Below are positions 6,954 to 14,395 of a stretch of 45,283 nt of DNA, piece after piece. Source of the DNA: Elusimicrobiota bacterium (lineage in GTDB: Bacteria; Elusimicrobiota; Elusimicrobia; UBA1565; UBA9628). The DNA is taken from positions 1 to 45,283 of the forward strand of contig JAUYSH010000129.1 in assembly GCA_030696455.1 (NCBI GenBank), given 5' to 3'. Under the pieces are notes generated by a model that saw nothing but the letters and a program-made list of their open reading frames with translations, had not been told where the DNA came from and did no database searches. Position numbers and translations under genes: made by a program. Numbering within the stretch: position 1 is the first letter of the stretch; each line of letters starts with the position of its first letter.

Positions 6954-7525
6954 CGATCATGGATCCTGAGCGTCCGCGCGAAAAGCTGGCCCGCCGCGGG
7001 CCCGAGGCGCTGACCGACGCCGAGCTGGTGTCCGTGATCCTCGGGGTCGACGCCGAGCGGGCCGCGTCGATCGTCAAAGAAGGCTCGGGACGCGGGCGGG
7101 AGGGCGCTTTGGAGGAGTACGCCAAACGCCGCCGCGCCTTCGACCCGCGCCCGGTGGTGGACGGGGCGCGCGCCGCCGCGGGCCTCGTGCCCGCCGAGGC
7201 GCGCTGCGCGCGCAAGGAGCACTTCCTCGTGCTGTGCCTCAACGCCCGCCGCCAGCTCCTGCGCATCGAGACGGTCTCGGTCGGGACCTTGTCGGCGAGC
7301 CTCGTGCACCCGCGAGAGGTGTTCGCCCCCGCCATCTCCCACGGGGCGGCCGCCGTCGTCGCGGTGCACAATCACCCCTCCGGCGATCCCTCCCCTTCGG
7401 CGGAGGACCGGGAGGCGACCCGCCGACTGCAGCGCGCCGGCGAATTGCTGGGAATCCCTTTGGCGGATCATGTGATCGTGTCGGAGTCCTCGTTCTTCAG
7501 TTTCCGCGAGAGCGGGTTGCTTTGA
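6950..7525 (+). CDS. radC: RadC-family JAB/MPN protein, short form
   Basis: 191 residues; ATG 6950 overlaps the previous stop (ATGA), with a second ATG at 6959. The N-terminus keeps the RadC signature RPREKLARRGPEALTDAELV. The metal site HNHPSGDPSPSAED (about residues 141-154) has both His and the Asp of the JAMM motif, and the domain ends in SFFSFRESGLL. The usual middle helix-hairpin-helix region (GIG-type motif) is absent. It is replaced by a short Arg/Glu-rich segment, which makes the protein about 30 residues shorter than normal. The biochemical role of RadC is unsettled. Linkage to a stress sigma factor would fit a DNA-damage or envelope-stress regulon, but this is inference. Confidence 0.88.
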   Translation: MTIMDPERPREKLARRGPEALTDAELVSVILGVDAERAASIVKEGSGRGREGALEEYAKRRRAFDPRPVVDGARAAAGLVPAEARCARKEHFLVLCLNARRQLLRIETVSVGTLSASLVHPREVFAPAISHGAAAVVAVHNHPSGDPSPSAEDREATRRLQRAGELLGIPLADHVIVSESSFFSFRESGLL

Positions 7526-7604
7526 CTGTTTCCAGAAACAGTCGCTATTGATAATCACGAACGGATGGTCTTCGACTATTCCCGGGAATAGTGATTATCA
7601 GTAG
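7524..7604. repeat. Nested palindromes between radC and a lipoprotein gene
   Basis: Three dyads are packed together. GACTGTTTC-CA-GAAACAGTC (7524-7543) begins at the second base of the radC stop codon. ACTATTCCCGGGAATAGT (7575-7592) is a perfect 18-base palindrome. CTATTGATAATCAC (from 7545) pairs with GTGATTATCAGTAG (7591-7604) at 13 of 14 positions. The first could end radC transcription although it lacks a U run. The outer pair resembles Fur-like GATAATCA half-sites and lies directly upstream of the next promoter. Confidence 0.6.
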
Positions 7605-7624
7605 TGATCGCGAAGAGCTAGAAT
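7595..7624 (+). promoter_or_regulatory. Candidate promoter of lipoprotein operon
   Basis: TTATCA (7595-7600), an 18-base spacer and TAGAAT (7619-7624). The ATG is ten bases after the -10, giving a leader of only a few bases. The -35 overlaps the palindrome arm at 7591-7604, so a bound repressor could block it. Confidence 0.45.
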
Positions 7625-7634
7625 CATTGAACCG

Positions 7635-8453
7635 ATGACCTCCGCCCGATTCGCCGTTCTGGCCGCCGCCGCCCTCCTCTCGGGCTGCGACACCTATCAT
7701 TACCTGTCGGGCACCATTCAGGAGGACGCCCGCCGCCCCGTCCAGGCAGTGAAGCAGTACGAGAAATTCCTGGCGTCGCGGCCGAAGGATCCCCGCGCCT
7801 GCGAGGTGCGCCTGCGCGCCGCCGAGCTGTACCGCACCTTTTTCGCTCGCTGCGACGAGGCCCGCGTTCATTATGAGGCCGCCGCCAGGGACTTCCCCAA
7901 GCACGCCACCTGCTTGGAGCGCGCCAAGACCGGGCTCCTGCGCTGCCCCGACTACTTCCCGACCGACACGGGACGCACCTGGGTGTACGTGGACAGCGCC
8001 AGCGGCGGCAAGGCCATGCGCCTGGAGTGGGAGGCGCGGGCGTCCTCGGGGACGGTCGGCTCGATCGTCTCGGCGCTGTACGCGGGCGACCGGCGCATTC
8101 AAGCCAAGACCGAGTATTACCAGAAGGCCGACTGGGCCGTGTGGCGCGTGGACAAGGACGGGCGCGAGGCGATCCTGCGCTACCCTTACAACGAGGCGAT
8201 GGCCTGGAGCGCCAAGCGAGGCAAGACGACGGTCGAGTATCTCGTCGTGTCGGCCTCGACCACGGTCAAGGCCGCCGCCGGGACCTTCACCGGCTGCCTC
8301 AAGATCCGCGAGAAGGACTCCGCGTTCAAGACCTCCTGGCGCTACGACTATTACTGCCCGGGCGTGGGCCGGGTCAAGACGACCATCGGCGGCCCGGGCT
8401 TCGAGAACCCGAACACCGAGCTCAGCCGCTACGACGGACATTTGGTAAAATAG
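7635..8453 (+). CDS. Lipoprotein with N-terminal TPR-like repeats
   Basis: 272 residues. The signal peptide ends in lipobox LLSGC (Cys about 18). Residues about 30-100 are Ala/Arg-rich helical repeats with the TPR look (AVKQYEKFLASRPKDPRA, then ARVHYEAAARDFPKHATC), like periplasmic YbgF/BamD-type scaffolds. The C-terminal ~160 residues form a beta-rich domain opening with FPTDTGRTWVYVD, a pattern seen in many uncharacterised secreted proteins. Four Cys in the N-terminal half (RACEVR, FARCDE, HATCLE, LRCPDY) may form disulfides. No ribosome site is evident, consistent with a very short leader. Function unknown; probably anchored to the outer or inner membrane facing the periplasm. Confidence 0.8.
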   Translation: MTSARFAVLAAAALLSGCDTYHYLSGTIQEDARRPVQAVKQYEKFLASRPKDPRACEVRLRAAELYRTFFARCDEARVHYEAAARDFPKHATCLERAKTGLLRCPDYFPTDTGRTWVYVDSASGGKAMRLEWEARASSGTVGSIVSALYAGDRRIQAKTEYYQKADWAVWRVDKDGREAILRYPYNEAMAWSAKRGKTTVEYLVVSASTTVKAAAGTFTGCLKIREKDSAFKTSWRYDYYCPGVGRVKTTIGGPGFENPNTELSRYDGHLVK

Positions 8454-8458
8454 CGACG

Positions 8459-9598
8459 GTGAATCTTCCCCGCCCCCTGTCCCACTCGTCGATCACGCTC
8501 TACAACGAGTGCCCGCAGAAGTTCAAGTTCAAGTACGTCGACAAGATCCCCGAGAAGCCCAAGCATTTTTTCTCATATGGACAGAGCGTGCACCTGGCCC
8601 TCGAGTTTTTTTATGGGGCCAAGGAACCCAAAGCACCGAGCCTCGAGGACCTGCTGAAGCATTTCCGCGAGATCTGGGTGAAGACGGGCTATCGCGACGA
8701 GAACCACGAGGCCGAGCTGTTCGAGGAGGGCCGCCAGCTCCTGGCGCGCTTTCACGACAAGCACGCGAAGTCCTACCACGTCCCGTTCTCGGTCGAGTAC
8801 GGGTTCACGTTCGAGCACGAGGGCATCCCGCTGACGGGAAAGGTGGACCGGATCGACAAGCTGCCCGACGGCCGGCTGTCCATCCTCGATTACAAGACAG
8901 GCAAGAAGCTCGCAGCCGGGCGGCTCGACCTCGACGCCCAGCTCACCATGTATCAGTTCGCCTGCGAGAGCCAGCTCGGCGCCGAGGTCGGCGAGCTGAT
9001 CTTCTACCACCTTCCGACGCTTAAAGAGCACCGCACCGTGCGCCGCGGCGCGCCGCTGGTCAAGGAGCTGACGACGCGCATCGTCGCGACGGCCGAAGGC
9101 ATCACGAAGGAGCGCTTCGACCCCAAGCCCACCGAGAACGCCTGCCGCTGGTGCGACTACAAGCCGCTGTGCCCGATCTACAAGGACCAGTACGCGGGCA
9201 TGCCCGCCGTCGCGGCGAAGGCCTCCGGCGAGCCGGAGCTGGCGGCGCTCGTGGACGCGTACGGCGACGCGCTGGCCAAGGCCGCCGCCGCCAAGGCCGA
9301 GGCGGACGCCGCGGCCGCGGCCCTCTCCGCCTCGCTCAAGAAGAAGAACTACGTCCGCGCCTTCGGCGAGCGCTTCGAGGTTTCGTCCTCCCCCGCGGTG
9401 AAGTGGGAGTTCCCGGACAAGAAGAAGGTGCTCGACCTGCTCAAGACGGCGGGCCTGTACGAGAAGGTCCTGGCGCCCTCGGCGCCGCTCGTCAACAAGC
9501 TCGTCGAGGACAAGGCCCTCGACGCGGACCTGCGCGCGCGCCTGACCGAGCTCGGCGAGCGCGTGGAATCGACGGACCTGAAGCTCAAAGGTTTATGA
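8459..9598 (+). CDS. PD-(D/E)XK nuclease, Cas4/AddB type with Fe-S cysteines
   Basis: 379 residues from GTG 8459, five bases after the lipoprotein stop; longer in-frame extensions are shadows. N-terminal SHSSITLYNECPQKF gives the first cluster Cys. A His in SVHLALE, Asp in GKVDRID and the core ILDYKTGKK provide the D...D-x-K nuclease site (about residues 125-150). Three more Cys, in CRWCDYKPLC (about 230-240), complete a probable 4Fe-4S cluster as in Cas4 and AddB/RecB C-terminal nucleases (PF12705 type). After residue ~255 there is an Ala/Lys-rich helical stretch and a ~100-residue C-terminal region that I do not recognise. No AddA/AddB helicase or cas gene is near, so it is a stand-alone nuclease, likely for DNA repair. 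Confidence 0.85.
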   Translation: MNLPRPLSHSSITLYNECPQKFKFKYVDKIPEKPKHFFSYGQSVHLALEFFYGAKEPKAPSLEDLLKHFREIWVKTGYRDENHEAELFEEGRQLLARFHDKHAKSYHVPFSVEYGFTFEHEGIPLTGKVDRIDKLPDGRLSILDYKTGKKLAAGRLDLDAQLTMYQFACESQLGAEVGELIFYHLPTLKEHRTVRRGAPLVKELTTRIVATAEGITKERFDPKPTENACRWCDYKPLCPIYKDQYAGMPAVAAKASGEPELAALVDAYGDALAKAAAAKAEADAAAAALSASLKKKNYVRAFGERFEVSSSPAVKWEFPDKKKVLDLLKTAGLYEKVLAPSAPLVNKLVEDKALDADLRARLTELGERVESTDLKLKGL

Positions 9599-9616
9599 CC
9601 GCCCGCGGGCCGATGC

Positions 9617-9638
9617 GAGCTATCCATGAGGATAGTTA
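9617..9638. repeat. Short palindrome, TATCCTCA-family member
   Basis: CTATCC-ATGA-GGATAG (9620-9635). Its reverse complement, AACTATCCTCATGGATAGC, is nearly identical to AACTATCCTCAAGGACATAGC at 11916-11936. It lies between the nuclease stop and the kinase start, about 27 bases before the kinase ATG. Confidence 0.6.
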
Positions 9639-9662
9639 TGTCGTAATCTGGGAGTCCGTGAT

Positions 9663-11138
9663 ATGAAAACTCGCGACCTGCTCCTGGCGCTCGATCAGGG
9701 CTCCTCCTCCTCGCGCGCGGTGCTTTTTGATCTAAAGGGCCGCATCGTGGCGCTCGCGCAGCGTCCCGTGCGCACCAAGCGCCCCAAGGCCGGCTGGGCC
9801 GAGCACGATCCGCTGGAGCTCGCCCGCACGCTCGAGGCCTCCATCGACGAGGTGCTTAAGAAGCTCGGCCCGAAGGACCGCGTGCTCGCCGCCGGCCTCG
9901 CGGTGCAGCGCTCGACCATCGTGTTCTGCGAGAAGGGCACCTTCAAGCCCGTCGCCCCCGCCCCGTCCTGGATGGACGGCCGCGCCGCCGAGTTCGTAGC
10001 ACCCCTTCAGGAGCGCCAGGGCGAGGTCCACGGCCTCTCGGGGCTTTACGCGACGCCGTATTATTCCGCGCCGAAGATCCGCTGGTTCCTCGATCATGAT
10101 AAGAAGGTCCGCGCGCTGGCCGACGCCGGCCGCCTGCTGTGCGCGCCGGTCTCCACCTTCCTCGCCGCGCGCCTGACCAAGGGCGCCGTCGTCGCCGCCG
10201 ATCCCACGTGCGCGCAGCGCACCTTGCTGATGGGCCTCGACTCGGCGGCCTGGGACCCCGGCCTGCTGGCCCTGTTCGGCCTGTCCGCCGAGATCCTCCC
10301 CTCCATCCGCTCCTCGGCGGGCGACTGGGGCCTCATCGAGCGCGGCGGCCGGACCATCCCCTTCCTCGCCACCGTCGGCGATCAGCAGTCGGCCGCGATC
10401 GGCCTGGGCGCCGCCAACGAGGGCGACGCGGTCGCCAACTACGGCACCGGCGCCTTCCTGCTGCGCCATACCGGGCCCCGCCCCGAGCGCGCGCCGGGGC
10501 TGCTCGCCTCGGCGGCGGCGACCGTCGGCGACCTGCGCGGCTACTACCTCGAGGGCACCGTCCACGCGGCCGGCACCTCGTTCGAGTGGCTGAAGGATAA
10601 TCTGGGTCTCATGAAGGACGCCAAGGCGATCGACGAAGCGTTCAAAAAATCAAAAAAGCGGGTGCTCATGCTTCCGGCGATCGGCGGCCTCGGCGCGCCG
10701 CGCTGGGATTATAAGACCAAGACGGCTTTCTTCGGCCTCGATTCTCAGACGACGAATCACGACCTGGTCCGCGCCACGGCCGAGGGCCTGTGCATGCTGC
10801 TCGCCGACGCGGCCGCGGTGATGACGGCGTCCGGTTCGCCGGTGACGCGGGCGCGCGTGGCGGGCGGCCTCTCGCGCTCGGACGCGATGATGAGCTTCCA
10901 GGCCGACGCGCTGGGCGCCGTGCTCGAGCGGCGCAAGGAGGTCGAGGCGACCGCCTTGGGCGCGGCGATCCTCGCGGCGAAGGCGGCGGGCCTGCCCGAC
11001 CCGGAGAAGATGGCCGACGCGCGCGTGGAGAAGACCTTCGCGCCGAAGTCGGATGAGCAGGCGCGCTCCCGGCGCCGCGCGGAGTGGACCGGCTTCGTCG
11101 AGTCGACCCAGCGGCTCAGCCGCGAAGTGGTGCTATAG
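9663..11138 (+). CDS. FGGY-family carbohydrate kinase (glycerol-kinase-like)
   Basis: 491 residues, close to the usual ~500. N-terminal phosphate-binding motif LALDQGSSSSRAVLFD; lid and sugar region AVQRSTIVFCEKG and SWMDGRA; catalytic-base motif TVGDQQSAAIGLG (Asp about 239) matching GDQQAAL of GlpK; ATP-site glycines in VAGGLSRSD. It aligns with glycerol kinase along its length. However, the glycerol-binding Arg-Glu pair (NQRET in GlpK) reads QRST here, so the Glu is lost. The phosphorylated polyol may therefore not be glycerol. GGGAG lies about nine bases upstream of the ATG. No glycerol facilitator or dehydrogenase is adjacent. Confidence 0.85.
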   Translation: MKTRDLLLALDQGSSSSRAVLFDLKGRIVALAQRPVRTKRPKAGWAEHDPLELARTLEASIDEVLKKLGPKDRVLAAGLAVQRSTIVFCEKGTFKPVAPAPSWMDGRAAEFVAPLQERQGEVHGLSGLYATPYYSAPKIRWFLDHDKKVRALADAGRLLCAPVSTFLAARLTKGAVVAADPTCAQRTLLMGLDSAAWDPGLLALFGLSAEILPSIRSSAGDWGLIERGGRTIPFLATVGDQQSAAIGLGAANEGDAVANYGTGAFLLRHTGPRPERAPGLLASAAATVGDLRGYYLEGTVHAAGTSFEWLKDNLGLMKDAKAIDEAFKKSKKRVLMLPAIGGLGAPRWDYKTKTAFFGLDSQTTNHDLVRATAEGLCMLLADAAAVMTASGSPVTRARVAGGLSRSDAMMSFQADALGAVLERRKEVEATALGAAILAAKAAGLPDPEKMADARVEKTFAPKSDEQARSRRRAEWTGFVESTQRLSREVVL

Positions 11139-11161
11139 GGCCCTGAAAAAACCGGGCCTTT
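11139..11161 (+). terminator. Weak hairpin after the FGGY kinase
   Basis: GGCCC (11139-11143), a ten-base A-rich loop, GGGCC (11154-11158), then TTT. It starts one base after the stop codon. Only a 5-bp stem, so a possible weak terminator. Confidence 0.4.
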
Positions 11162-11199
11162 AGACCTAAGATTCTTTCGCCGCTCTTTTCGGAGCGTGC

Positions 11200-11205
11200 T
11201 ACAAT
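11200..11205 (+). promoter_or_regulatory. -10 box TACAAT before an ATT-start lipoprotein
   Basis: TACAAT ends seven bases before the ATT codon at 11213, the same geometry as the other leaderless genes in this window. No convincing -35 is visible. Confidence 0.5.
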
Positions 11206-11212
11206 AATCCGC

Positions 11213-11854
11213 ATTAACCGCCGATCCCTCCCCCTCGTCGCCGTTCTCATCGCCGTCGCCGGATGCGATTTCAAAGAAACGCGTTCCGGACAGATCACCC
11301 TGACCGCCGGCACCGCCGGCATCCCCCTGAACGGGAAAGCCGGCGCCGCCACGCTCGTCGCGGGCTCCGCCGAGGTCACGTTCAAGAAGGGCTCCGCCGA
11401 CAAGTCGATCGCGATCCGCGTCAAGCAGAGCGGCCGCCCCGACGTCGAGCTCGAGGCGACCGTGTCCGGCGACTACCGGACCGGCAACTTCACGCTGAAG
11501 GGCTCCGAGATCGGCCAGCCCGTGGACATGGCCAGCGCCCGCTCCTTCGCGATCACCGGCCCCAACCAGCGCTGGTCGAACTGGGAAGACCAGGGCAGCC
11601 AGACCTGCATGGTCGAGGTCACCTACGACCCGTGCGACGAGAACTGGAACGTGGCGTTCCGCTCCGTCGCCGGCGCCGAGCTCGGGTCCTTCTCGTCCCG
11701 GAAATACACGACCTGCAACGAACGCCGCAGCGTCGCGTTCTGCCGCCCCAACCACCGCGAGCCGCGCGTCCCCGACTTCCCTCGCGGCGGCCGGCGCAAC
11801 GTGATCTTGGAGGAGGCCGCCGCGATCGATCCCGCGAACTTCAAGTTCGATTAA
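11213..11854 (+). CDS. Lipoprotein, apparent ATT start
   Basis: 213 residues. From the ATT at 11213 the frame reads (M)NRRSLPLVAVLIAVAGC, a textbook lipoprotein signal with lipobox VAGC (Cys 18). No in-frame ATG, GTG or TTG exists between the upstream stop and this point; the first GTG (11462) would remove the whole signal and 83 codons. A -10 TACAAT sits seven bases upstream. The mature protein is beta-rich and Gly/Thr-rich at first (QITLTAGTAGIPLNGKAG), then has four Cys (TCMVEV, DPCDEN, TTCNER, AFCRPN) that may make two disulfides. No family recognised. A strong terminator follows. Either a rare start codon or a sequencing error explains the N-terminus. Confidence 0.72.
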   Translation: MNRRSLPLVAVLIAVAGCDFKETRSGQITLTAGTAGIPLNGKAGAATLVAGSAEVTFKKGSADKSIAIRVKQSGRPDVELEATVSGDYRTGNFTLKGSEIGQPVDMASARSFAITGPNQRWSNWEDQGSQTCMVEVTYDPCDENWNVAFRSVAGAELGSFSSRKYTTCNERRSVAFCRPNHREPRVPDFPRGGRRNVILEEAAAIDPANFKFD

Positions 11855-11870
11855 CGACGAGCCCGCAAAA

Positions 11871-11903
11871 GAAGGCCGGCGCCGCAGTGCGGCGCCGGCC
11901 TTC
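11871..11903 (+). terminator. Strong hairpin terminator
   Basis: Perfect 15-bp stem GAAGGCCGGCGCCGC / GCGGCGCCGGCCTTC with loop AGT, preceded by AAAA and followed by GCTTTGTT. It lies between convergent genes, 16 bases after the lipoprotein stop codon, and could act in both directions. Confidence 0.8.
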
Positions 11904-11916
11904 GCTTTGTTGCGGA

Positions 11917-11973
11917 ACTATCCTCAAGGACATAGCCGTCCGGTTAACCGACGGCTATGTCCTCAAGGATAGT
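11917..11973. repeat. Long near-perfect palindrome with TATCCTCAAGGA cores
   Basis: 24-base arms 11917-11940 and 11950-11973, with two mismatches, around CGGTTAACC. Each arm contains TCCTCAAGGA in the same orientation, itself nearly palindromic. It sits 18 bases past the HAD gene stop. It may terminate the minus-strand operon, but without a U run it looks more like a REP/MITE-type element. Related copies: 9617-9638 and 17110-17122. Confidence 0.75.
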
Positions 11974-11990
11974 CGCCGGGTTCGGCGATA

Positions 11991-12647
11991 TCAGCGGCGC
12001 AGGCGCGCGATGAGGCGCTCGTAGTCGAGGCCGGCGAAGCTGCCCAGCTCGAAGTCGGCGGTGGACAGGTCCTGGCCCTCGTTGTGCGCGGTGCGAAAGG
12101 CCGCGACCTTCATCCCCGCGCGCTTGGCGGCGAGCAGGCCGATGGAGCTGTCCTCGATGGCCAGGCATTCGCCGGGCGGCAGGTCGAGGCGCGAGGCCGC
12201 CTCGAGGTAGATGTCGGGCAGGGGCTTGGTCCTGCCGCCCACGTCGTCGGCGGAGACGACGGCGTCGAGCAGGGGCGAGAGCTCGAAGCGCTCGACGACG
12301 ATCCGGATCCAGCGCTCGGGCGAGGAGGAGGCGATGGCCGTGCGGATGCCGCGGTGCTTGAGGTGGCGCGCCAGCTCGAGGAAGCCCTCGGAGCAGTCCA
12401 CGCGGTCGCGGTACACCTTGAGCGCGGACACGTCGCAGTGGGCGAGGAACTCGACCTTGCCCATCGTCAGGTCGAATTCCTTGACGAGGAAGCGGTGCAG
12501 GTCCTCGACGCCGAGGCCGGTGATGCGGTCGTTGTGCTCGTCCTTCCAGCCGGTCACCGTCGCGCGGAAGAACTCCGCCTCGACGGCCTTCCACTGCGCC
12601 TCGCTGTCGACGATGACGCCGTCCATGTCGAAGATGACGGCCTTCAC
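11991..12647 (-). CDS. HAD-superfamily phosphatase/phosphomutase (beta-PGM-like)
   Basis: 218 residues. GTG 12647 overlaps the ABC transporter stop codon. Motif I is VIFDMDGVIVDSE at the N-terminus (catalytic Asp 8 and 10), motif II is IASSS, motif III Lys is in GGRTKPLPDIYLEAA, and motif IV is AIEDSSIGLLAAKRAG. The helical cap after motif I marks the HAD-IA subfamily with beta-phosphoglucomutase and sugar- or nucleotide-phosphatases. Substrate cannot be told. Last gene of a three-gene unit with an aminotransferase and an ABC exporter. Confidence 0.9.
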   Translation of the reverse strand: MKAVIFDMDGVIVDSEAQWKAVEAEFFRATVTGWKDEHNDRITGLGVEDLHRFLVKEFDLTMGKVEFLAHCDVSALKVYRDRVDCSEGFLELARHLKHRGIRTAIASSSPERWIRIVVERFELSPLLDAVVSADDVGGRTKPLPDIYLEAASRLDLPPGECLAIEDSSIGLLAAKRAGMKVAAFRTAHNEGQDLSTADFELGSFAGLDYERLIARLRR

Positions 12648-14395
12648 GAGGCCTCGGGCGCTTCGAGCTGCTGGTAGCGGGTGAGCGTGGCGTAAACGCC
12701 GTTTTTCGCCATGAGCTCGGCGTGGCTGCCGCTCTCCTCGACGCGGCCGTGGCGCATGACGACGATGCGGTCGGCCTTCTGCACCGTGGAGAGGCGGTGC
12801 GCGATCATGACGACGGTGCGTCCGGGGTAGAGGCGCTCCATCGCGTTCTGCACCGCGCGCTCGCTTCCCGCGTCGAGGTTCGAGGTCGCCTCGTCGAGGA
12901 TGAGGAGCTTGGGGTCCTTGAGGACGGCTCGCGCGATGGCCAAGCGCTGGCGCTGGCCGCCGGAGAGGCGGGCCCCGCGGTCGCCGAGCGGCGTGTCGAG
13001 GCCCTGCGCCATCGCGCCGATGAACTCCGCGGCGTCGGCGATCTCGAGGGCCTTCTGCACCTCGTCGCGGCCCGCCCCTTCGCGGCCGATGACGACGTTG
13101 CCGAAGACCGTGTCGTTGAATAGGATGGTCTCCTGGGAGACGAGGCCTATGCGCAGGCGGATCTCGTGAGAGGACATGTCTTTGAGATCGACGCCGTCGA
13201 TGAGGATGCGCCCTTCGGTCGGGTCGAACAGACGTAAAAGCAGATGAACGAACGTCGTTTTTCCGGAACCCGATGGACCGGCCAACGCGACGACCTCGCC
13301 CGGTTTGATCGTCAGCGTAACGTCTTTTAACGCCCACAGATCCCGGGATGGGTACTTGAAAGAAACGTTTTCGAACACCACGCCTTGCGTCAATGAAGGG
13401 AAAGGCAACGGATGGAGCGGCTCGACGACGGACGGATTCTCATCCAGGATCGAGAAGATTCGTTCGGCGGCAGCCAATCCCAGCTGTAAGGTCGAGTTCA
13501 TCTGCGCCAGATTCTTTATCGGGCCATACGCCATGAAAAAAGATCCGATGAATACCGCGAACTGCGGCGCGGTCATGTGTCCCGCCCCGATGGCGCTGCC
13601 GCCGAGCCAGACGATGGCGGCCATGATCAAGGACCCCAGGAATTCCATCAGCGGGCCGGAGAGCGCGGTCGCGCGGAAATAGCGCATCATCTGGTGGAAG
13701 AACTCGTCGTTCTCCACGCGGAACTTCGCGATCGAGCCCTTCTCGTAGTTGAACGACTTGACCACGAGCATGCCCTGCAGGCTTTCCTGGAAGCGGTGGT
13801 AGATCTCCCCCATCACCTCCTGGCCGCGGCGCCCCGACGAGCGCAGCTTGCGGCCGAGCACGCCTAAGACCCCGCCCGCCATCGGGATGACGATCAGGGC
13901 GACCAGCGCGAACTTCGGGTTGGTCGTGATCATGATCGCGAGGACGACGACGATGGTCAGCGAGTCCCGGATGGCATAAAGCGGGACGAACTGCAAAGCG
14001 GACTGCAAAGCGGTCATGTCGTTGGTGAGCTTGGACAGGACCTCGCCGGCCTTGGACTTCCAGAAGAAGTCCATCGAGAGGGCGTGCAGGTGGGTGAACA
14101 GGTCCTCTCGGATCTCCTGCGTGACCTTCTGGCCGAGCCAGGACATCAGATAGCTTTGCGTATACTGAAATACGAGCTTGAGGAAGAAGATGACGGGGAT
14201 CATCAGCGCCACGCGCTTGAGCTGCACGGGGTCGGAGTCGATGAACAGGCTGTTCGTGATGGGCCCGAGGACCTTCACGAGCGTGCCGTTGAGCGCGGCG
14301 ACGCAGACCATGACGCAGGTCGCCTGGAACAGGCGGACGCGGTGCGGCCTGACGTAGGTCAGGAGGCGGTCGAGCGACCGCCGGTCCGCGCTCAC
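12644..14395 (-). CDS. ABC exporter, MsbA/lipid-A type half-transporter
   Basis: 583 residues, a single polypeptide with about six membrane helices (residues 20-310) fused to an ATPase. Walker A GPSGSGKTT, Q-loop LVSQE, signature LSGGQRQRLAIARA, Walker B LLILDEATSNLD and H-loop IAHRLSTV are all intact. Length and coupling-helix sequence (FTHLHALSMDFFWKSKAGEV) fit MsbA-like lipid or drug exporters that work as homodimers. GTG 14395 overlaps the aminotransferase stop (GTGA), and the 3' end overlaps the HAD gene. The substrate is not predictable from the neighbours. Confidence 0.92.
   Translation of the reverse strand: MSADRRSLDRLLTYVRPHRVRLFQATCVMVCVAALNGTLVKVLGPITNSLFIDSDPVQLKRVALMIPVIFFLKLVFQYTQSYLMSWLGQKVTQEIREDLFTHLHALSMDFFWKSKAGEVLSKLTNDMTALQSALQFVPLYAIRDSLTIVVVLAIMITTNPKFALVALIVIPMAGGVLGVLGRKLRSSGRRGQEVMGEIYHRFQESLQGMLVVKSFNYEKGSIAKFRVENDEFFHQMMRYFRATALSGPLMEFLGSLIMAAIVWLGGSAIGAGHMTAPQFAVFIGSFFMAYGPIKNLAQMNSTLQLGLAAAERIFSILDENPSVVEPLHPLPFPSLTQGVVFENVSFKYPSRDLWALKDVTLTIKPGEVVALAGPSGSGKTTFVHLLLRLFDPTEGRILIDGVDLKDMSSHEIRLRIGLVSQETILFNDTVFGNVVIGREGAGRDEVQKALEIADAAEFIGAMAQGLDTPLGDRGARLSGGQRQRLAIARAVLKDPKLLILDEATSNLDAGSERAVQNAMERLYPGRTVVMIAHRLSTVQKADRIVVMRHGRVEESGSHAELMAKNGVYATLTRYQQLEAPEAS

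Noticed and set aside
7524-7604. Possible CRISPR or tandem array in the radC-lipoprotein gap
   Set aside because: The repeats are dyads, not regularly spaced direct repeats, and no cas gene is present.
8459-9598. Nuclease as Cas4 of a CRISPR system
   Set aside because: No cas1, cas2 or array in the window; length and C-terminal extension exceed Cas4.
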